Source of the DNA: Puccinia triticina
Taxonomy: Eukaryota; Basidiomycota; Pucciniomycetes; Pucciniales; Pucciniaceae
Assembly: GCF_026914185.1 (NCBI RefSeq)
Contig: NC_070567.1
Span: forward strand, 4,366,001-4,430,000
Reading direction: 5' to 3'
Length of the DNA: 64,000 nucleotides
The position numbers and the translations under genes are program-made. This document shows, in pieces, positions 57,945-64,000 of this stretch. Below the pieces are notes generated by a model. The model saw only the letters and a list, made by a program, of their open reading frames with translations. It searched no databases and was not told the origin of the DNA. Numbering within the stretch: position 1 is the stretch's first letter; each line of letters begins with the position of its first letter.

Positions 57945-58185
57945 AGTCTGACACATTGTTGGGCTCCCAGGATGCCATGTCTATCCGGGTTATTGTGTAT
58001 TGTACCCAGGAGTCCAGCACTGGCAGTAGTCTCTTCAGGGAGCAGCTACACATCACATTGTTTGTGTTGTTAGACATACTGCCACCAGTAGTGGACTCCT
58101 TGGGACCATACACAAGAACACTACCATAGACATGGCACCCTGGGAGCCAAACAATGAACCAGACTTGGATGCTAGAACACACAAC
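57945..58185. repeat. imperfect inverted repeat, arms about 90 bases
   Basis: ATCCAAGTCTG...CATTGTTGGGCTCCCAGGATGCCATGTCTAT (57950-58000) pairs with the segment ending at 58180. Probably a foldback of an older repeat. Confidence 0.6.
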
Positions 58186-58991
58186 ATCACAACCTGGATT
58201 TATCTGTGTTGAGAAGTTCTGCAGAACTAAGAGTTTATTTCTTATGTTATAAAGATTGCTCTGACATATTCAGGAGCTGAGAATGAAATGAAATAGAAAA
58301 ACAAAAACAAAAGTACCTAAGAGTGGATCTGATCAGCTCTGGTATACAAGTGAGATAAAGAAAAGATTGAAAACGGGCTGCAGTACAGCTGCAACCACTT
58401 GCAGGTGATTGAGACAAAATCATCTGCTGGAGGCAACTGATATTTCTATTCAGTGCTGGGACCTCCCTTACATGAAAGCTGGTCTTACATATGATCAAAT
58501 AGCTAGCTTAACAATGGTCCATTTGACTTGCTAGACTTCCAGAGCTGATGTCTGCTGTATCTTTCTCACAGTCAACTTGAGTTGCTGGGTTGCCCTGCAG
58601 TGATAGACATACCCCTGATATAGGGTTGGTTATCCTGTCACTGAGGCTGGGACCAATACAGTCTAGGGCATTGGTGACAAGATGCTGCATCAGATGAATG
58701 TATCCAGTTGGCATTGCTTGACCTAGCTGGGACAACACAGCATTATGCTTGCCTTGCTTGCAGGTGAGTTTGCTTGTATTGCTTGGGCACTTTGTCAGTT
58801 GCTGACTCAGCTGAGTGCTGAGCAGAGGATTGGCATTGGCTTAACCCATCTGCCTGGGAGCAACATGCATGTGCATGCGCCTGAGGGTCGCGCGGACACC
58901 GATCGCCCTTGCAGGGTTAGGGGTTGAGTTCCTTACGCTTCCTGTGCTCGGGGACGGGACCCGAGTCTTGACATGGTAGACAACATGATTT
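58186..58991. other. no gene recognised
   Basis: Short frames on both strands (58498-58247, 58738-58508 minus; 58745-58927 plus) lack known motifs. Confidence 0.4.
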
Positions 58992-59065
58992 GTGTCCTGT
59001 GGGAGTTGAACCCGCATCTCTTACATCCAGCTCATGATGTGTACTAACCACTGTACTAAGGACAC
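58992..59065 (-). tRNA. tRNA-like gene or pseudogene, identity unclear
   Basis: On the minus strand 74 bases have a perfect 7-bp acceptor stem (GTGTCCT/AGGACAC), a D-arm GTAC-AGTGGTTA-GTAC of the tRNA-His/Glu type, and a T-arm GCGGG-TTCAACT-CCCAC with one mismatch. A and B boxes are present. The anticodon arm ACATC-ATGAGCTG-GATGT has an eight-base loop, so the anticodon cannot be assigned with confidence, and there is no nearby T-run terminator. It may be a decayed tRNA or the head of a SINE. Confidence 0.45.
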
Positions 59066-59176
59066 TTGGATGCGAGTAGTATCCATCCTTAGCGTACATG
59101 TGTGTCATAAGCCTCTCGGATCAGGGGCGGACTTGGGTGCACATGTCGGAAGGCAAAATGAAGGAGGTGAAGGTTT

Positions 59177-59891
59177 CTAGGTCTTGATTTCGTGCTCTGC
59201 CAACAGCTAGAAACATCGGAGGATCCAAAAGGAGAAATCAGTCAGTCACACACAATGTCTACAAACCATTGGGTCGATAGACCGGAAAGGCAGCAGTGTT
59301 CTAGCACACACCATGTTTGGTATCCCGTCCTTGATGACAAAGATGTGTCCACATGATGGGCATAACATGTTGCCCTCTTGGACATGGATCTAGATTCGCG
59401 CGTTGGATACACCGGGCACGGTGGTTTTGAAAAATGGAATCAGCTGCGAATGGGCGACCACGCGTTGACCCACCCTGCCATTCGAAATTACATGGATAGA
59501 TTGGATGCTATTACCTCAAGCAATGCGTGATGTAGAGCCGCATACATTTCGTCCGGGATCTCGTCTGGGTTTTGGAGCGACTCTAGTGGGAACGAGTCGG
59601 GGAGAGCGGCATCACCGAGCTGAACAAAAGCACGAACAGAAATAATAAGCCGTTGGACATGTCTAAAGAGAAATGAAGTTGAACGAGAGCGAAATACTGA
59701 ACGGCTCGAGAGGCGTAGAGAAGGGCTTCAAAGTCGAGCTTGTTGAGGAAGCCCTTGATGAACTCCTTGTTGAGCTCGGCCTCTTTGATCTCCACCCGTT
59801 GGACCTGCTCGAACCGGAGCGGGAAGTTCGTCGGGGCCGAGCACGTCTTGGCGTTGCATGCGAGCAAGTTGTGGGTGATCAGCCGGACCAT
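59177..59891 (-). CDS. TRM112: multifunctional methyltransferase activator TRM112
   Basis: Small zinc-binding partner that activates and stabilises several methyltransferases acting on tRNA, rRNA and release factor (Trm9, Trm11, Bud23, Mtq2 in yeast). Four exons, 59891-59703, 59619-59515, 59389-59312 and 59206-59177, are all phase 0 and encode 133 residues (yeast 135). Visible signatures: MVRLITHNLLACNAKTC at the N-terminus, RVEIKEAELNKEFIKGFLNK, NPDEIPDEMYAALHH, and the C-terminal zinc ligands and PNM motif (EGNMLCPSCGHIFVIKDGIP, then NMLLAEHE). The gene is complete. It is divergent from the WW/FF gene, with 470 bases between the start codons. Confidence 0.95.
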
Positions 59892-60361
59892 CCTTCAAGC
59901 CGCTATGAAACTATGGCGTCCTTCGTCCGTCTGGGCTCCGAAAAGTCGCTAGCAGTGGCTGGCCCACTTCAACAGTATCCCGTACGGGATATCCGGTAGA
60001 CGATCCGGGACATCTGGTGAAGGACCCGGATCACACCAGATATCTGACATCCCAGGCTCGCAGACCTCCGGATAGGGACGGATATGTCGATGTCAGCGGA
60101 TATTTCTGCAGAACGATCTCCTTTCCTGCAGGATGAGAACTGCCGGTGGGCTCGGTTTGAGTTTGCACTGTGGCAGGAAATTGATTCGGTTTCTTGGAGT
60201 GGATGGGAGGATTGAGGATGGAGGGAAGATCGATGGGTGTTTTGGAGTGGGTGGCCTGAAAAAACCATCCGCGGTCGCCATCCTGGATTCCTGGTGCCCA
60301 CGCCCACCACACCCACCCTCAACCACCACCGCCCAGCTCACCACAGCATCTTCGCACTAAC
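59892..60361. promoter_or_regulatory. divergent intergenic region TRM112 / WW-FF gene
   Basis: 470 bases between two start codons on opposite strands. It contains the near-palindromic cluster TATCCCGTACGGGATATCC (about 59977-59995) and several GATATCC/CCGGAT words up to 60110. No TATA box on either side. Confidence 0.5.
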
Positions 60362-62444
60362 ATGGCCTCACCCGCGCCAGCTGAAGTAAGGTCGGCCTAC
60401 TCACAAACGACTTATCAATCCAATCGACCCAAACTGACGGTTTATCTCCGCTCCTTTAGCGTCCCGATCTATACCGCCGCCCCGCTACCGCCAGGTTGGA
60501 CTGAGCACAGAGGTGGGTCATCGAGCTCTCGAGGCAGTATATGTAGCCCATGCTCTGGAAAAAATTAGGCCTGCTGATCGACAGAGATATTCCTTGTCCC
60601 AAAATGCTAGCACCAACCGGACAATTCTACTACTACCATGCAGAGTCTGGGGAATCAACATATGTTCGACCATCGATCCCAGTCCTGGCCCCAAAGGAAA
60701 TAGACCCGAACGTAGCCGCCGGCGGATCCACTGGATCAGGAGGCGGGCAGAAGAAATCGAGCACGGCGGGCAACAAGAAGAAGGAGAAGCCGAAGACCAA
60801 GGAGCCGATCCCGGAAACCGCGTGGATGAAAGTGACGACGACGGCGGGGAATGTGTTCTACACCAATGTGGAGAACAAGACATCTAGCTGGACGGTGCCG
60901 GAAGAGATCAAGGAGCAGCTCAAGATCTACGAAGAAGCTGAGGCCCGAAAAGCGGAAGAGACCAGGTTGGCTGAGCTCGAGCGAGTCCGGCTGAAGGCCG
61001 AAGAAGATAAGCGGATCCACGAGGCTGAGCAGCGACGGATGATCGAGCTGGAGGTGCAGAAAGTGCGGGCGGAGGTGGAGGCAGAAGCCGAGCTCCGAGG
61101 CCTCAAGCGCCGTAACGAAGAGCCTCCACATGACCCCGCCTCGGCCAACAAGACTCGCGCGAACCCTCCCGGTGGCTCGGACACTGATCGCAAGACTAAG
61201 GTCGCCAAGCTGGACTCGGCGGCCGATGATGAAGACTGGCAGCGCCAGATCGCCGAGGAAATGGCCCAAGAGGCCGCACAAATGTCCCCCACTTCTACCA
61301 TCCCTTGTCAGCCCAACCATCTACCCCCTGCTGCTATCCCTAAAAATCCTCCGCCTCCCGCTGGTCTCTCATTGGAAGAACTCAAGGCCACTTTCAAAGT
61401 AAGTTCCTCTCTTAAAAAGCAACATTTTCTCATCGCTCATCGATTTCTCTTTCCTCTAGGCGATGTTACTCGAAAAATCTATCGATCCTATGGCCCCATG
61501 GGACAATGAACTGCCTAAATTTGTAACAGATCCACGCTATTTAGGTCAGTTATCATCCACAAACTTTCCGCTTTCCTTCACAAAATATACAGTCACTCCA
61601 GCTAATGCATCCCTACAAAAATTAAATCCAGCTCTTCCCTCTATGAAAGAACGTCGCGACTTGTTTGACGAGTTTTGTAAAGAGAAAATTCGGCAACAAA
61701 GGGCTGCGATGGCGGCTGTTCCCAAAGTTGATGTAAGACGCGTTGAATAAAGTTGACCTCATCGGGGGGATCGTCTTAACTAACAGGTTTTTTTTTCGAT
61801 AATTGAAGCCACCCCGTGCATATAGATCGTTGTTGATGGAAGTCGTGACATCGACTAGGACGTTATGGGAAGATTTCAAAAGCAAACACAAGAAAGATTC
61901 GCGGTTTAGGAACTTCGGGCGAGATGATCGAGAGCGCGAGAAGGCTTTCAAGAGTTGGTTGAAAGAATTAGGCGAACAAAAGCGACAACAATTGGCAAAA
62001 GCCGAAGCAGATTTCCGAGGGTTATTGGCCGAAAAGGCTGCTCCTGCTGCTGGTGCAGCTGAAGAAGAGTATAAAGATTTCAAAGAGCGAGTTAAGCATG
62101 ATCCGAGGTTCGTAGCGCTTGCTAGTAACTCTTCCAAAGAAGCGATGTGGAAGAAGTGGGTCGAGGATCGAAGCAACAAGGCCGACGAGGAGCAGCGGAA
62201 GAACGATGGAGAAGATGAGACGAAGAAGAAGGCGGAAGAAGAGGCACCATCTCCAACCAAATCACAAAAGGGCTCGCAAAATGGGACGGTAAGTGAGGCT
62301 ATCGAGGACCCGAAGCGCGAGAAACAGATGGCTAGCTTGAAGGCTAGAGAAGAGCAGGTGCGCGAGATGAAGAAAAAGGTCGAGAAAGACGCGGCGATCA
62401 ATCGTGCGTTGGTCGACAAAGACCCTCATGGACTCAAACCCTAA
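60362..62444 (+). CDS. WW and FF domain protein (TCERG1/Dre4-like)
   Basis: Nuclear factor of the family that couples transcription elongation and pre-mRNA splicing; WW domains bind proline motifs and FF domains bind phosphorylated partners. Exons: 60362 to about 60385 or 60395 (first donor uncertain, phase favours the weaker GT after GTAAG), 60460-60512, 60611-61398, 61460-61732 and 61809-62444, giving about 590 residues. WW1 spans the second intron (PLPPGWTEHR/APTGQFYYYHAESGESTYVRP); WW2 is at about 90-120 (TAWMKVTTTAGNVFYTNVENKTSSW). A Glu/Arg/Lys coiled coil follows (60920-61120), then FF-type domains: MLLEKSIDPMAPWDNELPKF, then RTLWEDFKSKHKKDSRF and YKDFKERVKHDPRF. The C-terminus is highly charged. 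The frame is intact; the assignment to TCERG1/Dre4 rather than another WW-FF family is likely but not certain. Confidence 0.82.
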
Positions 62445-63271
62445 AAATCTACATTTTCCTCACATCGACAACGTTAAAAGAGAATCATCGCATCATAGTT
62501 TGTTTTCTGTTGTGTGCAGTGTCACTAAAGCGTTCATATAGACAAACGTGTCCAAATCAATCAGCAAGCAACAGAATAAAATATTCATTATTACTATTAT
62601 TTGATTAATTTTTATCTCAGATATATAATATTGCTGCATCAGATACATAAATCTTCGGTTTCGCCTCATTCTAAATGCCCAATCAAATTATATTATTTTG
62701 AAAACTTTGGCATCCTTTTCACTTTTCTGGGAGAGCCTGGGTTTGTTATCCGAGAGTAAGTCTTGTGCTGATTTATTTCCGGCCTGTTGAGCTTTGTACA
62801 TATTTACATGGGTGACTGGTTCGGGACCGAGACGACCCAATATTCGCGCTGTTTTCCTCCTTGTCCGACCAATCCACCCAGAGGTAGGCCTGCAATCTGT
62901 GAACACATCCCAGCCCATCTCGCAGCCGAAAACGGCCAACTTTCATCCTGACATCCTGCAACAATTGCCAGCAATCTCATCGCGCTTCTTGGACACTACT
63001 TCCCTCCAACTCAAATGAGTTGCAAGCTTTATCGTCCATGGAGTTTCCAAGATCTGTAGACTATACAATCATGCCATTTTGGTTTAGGTATTGCTGAAAG
63101 ATTTGATCTGAAAGGGAAGATGTAGCAATGGATGCTTCCGGAGTTTGGGTATGAGCACTACGTACAGCTAAGGAAGACAAAAAAAATCCGGGGGAAGAAT
63201 GTTTTGAAGATCAGTTGTGAGAAGCAGGGTTCAATGCTTTGTTCACTGGGTGGGCTGGCTGGGTTTGAGCG
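62445..63271. other. convergent 3' intergenic region
   Basis: AT-rich 3' flanks of the WW/FF gene and the SET gene. Reading frames at 62688-62964 (minus) and 62794-63018 (plus) overlap and have no motifs. Confidence 0.5.
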
Positions 63272-64000
63272 TCATGTCCAATCTCGTGCATGATATGTCC
63301 CCCCATAATTAAATGTAATCTCTTCTCCAACTTGGATCCTCTTGGTTGCAAAGATCCTTATCACTTGTGCTCCAGCTACATACCAGACTGGAAAATTTCA
63401 AAAACAATTAAATATTTAAATGTCCAAAACAAAACAAAAAAGATAGGGTAAAGCATCAACATCTTTGTCATGTCATTATTTCTTGTGTCTCTATTTCTAA
63501 CCTAAAAAAGACTGACCAGATGGGGTGGCATTATGTTTCTTGTTTTCTGGCGGCTCATTGATGAATCGAGTCCGGTTACCAAACTTGCCACTATCAATTG
63601 TATCCAGCTCATTCAAATCAAAAAGGTAGCTCTACAAAACTCGAAGTGATTAGTCGTTCACAAAATCCATATAGATATATGTAATGTTCTGGGGACAAAT
63701 TACTCACACTCTTACAAAGACTGGTTAATTGGCTAAGGAAGAGTTCATTTCGTGGGATGTCAATAAACACTTCAAATGATCAACCAGTCAAAAGGCCGAA
63801 TGATTTTCTTACGCTTGCTTTGCCAGTTCATCGGAACGGAGTAAAACTCCAGTATACTCTCCCAAATAATCTCCATTTGAAATCGGTTCTCCTGCATACA
63901 AACCAAATCCAGAAATCTTACTCGGTGCAACAAAAGTTCGCTAAAACAGCCGCAGTCGTTTGTGTTCAGCCTCTCTTTTAACAAAAACATCCATCTATCA
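63272..64000 (-). CDS. SET-domain histone methyltransferase, 3' part
   Basis: Lysine methyltransferase gene entering from the right edge. Readable exons on the minus strand: 63940-63813 (KISGFGLYAGEPISNGDYLGEY), a probable exon ending at 63708 (VFIDIPRNELF), 63631-63517 (SYLFDLNELDTID, NRTRFINEP) and 63387-63272 (VIRIFATKRIQVGEEITFNYG, stop TGA at 63274-63272). The last two join in phase. SYLFDL with ID..GN.RFIN and GEE(I)TFNYG resembles the E(z)/KMT6 SET type. Oddities: the usual NHS motif reads NEP, and the donor at 63812 and acceptor near 63770 do not join in phase, so an intron is mis-called or the gene is frameshifted. Subfamily uncertain. Confidence 0.7.

Noticed and set aside
60550..60610. 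ATG at 60550 as start of the WW/FF gene
   Set aside because: It lies in the intron that splits the first WW domain; the spliced version gives a canonical WW sequence.

Overview
The window reads as nuclear DNA of a basidiomycete and most likely of a rust fungus (Pucciniales). The reasons are short phase-consistent GT-AG introns, basidiomycete-like versions of housekeeping genes, two secreted-protein genes of candidate-effector type, and a very dense, nested load of transposable elements. No bacterial operon logic, CRISPR array or phage module is present. The organism assignment is an inference from these traits, not from a database match.

Layout. 1-5100: Helitron coding fragment, a long hairpin, and a Gypsy LTR/leader plus decayed gag, split by a Harbinger-like element with a TTA target-site duplication (TSD). 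5100-10630: remains of a hAT transposase cut up by miniature TIR elements and a ~3 kb unidentified insert. 10640-14400: small TIR elements and unassigned DNA. 14400-25330: two paralogous four-exon genes for secreted acidic proteins (14618-16288 and 23526-25326). A young Copia retrotransposon (17721-23518) sits between the TATA box and the start codon of the second copy, which also carries a nonsense codon. 25671-31490: an intact MDM1/sorting-nexin gene with PXA, RGS, PX and nexin-C domains. 31690-33260: a MITE and Copia debris.

33308-47005 is one nested stack. A small open reading frame is split by a defective Gypsy element (33615-46822, TSD ATGC). Its 3' LTR is split by a CACTA element (34073-41957, TSD TAG) with huge palindromic subterminal arrays. 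That element is split by a 4.8-kb hAT element (36916-41706) with a nearly complete transposase, and a smaller hAT-like element lies in the hAT 3' flank. 47057-58990 is further accessory DNA: a foldback element, MITEs, a gag-only LTR element (51621-53275, TSD GAGCG), two tiny CACTA-type elements and tRNA-like sequences.

The right end is conserved: TRM112 (minus, 59891-59177), divergently arranged with a WW/FF-domain splicing/transcription factor gene (plus, 60362-62444), then the 3' part of a SET-domain methyltransferase gene (minus, 63272 to beyond the window). The host genes (MDM1, TRM112, WW/FF, SET) are unrelated housekeeping functions; the paralogous secreted-protein genes lie in the TE-rich part and show direct TE damage.
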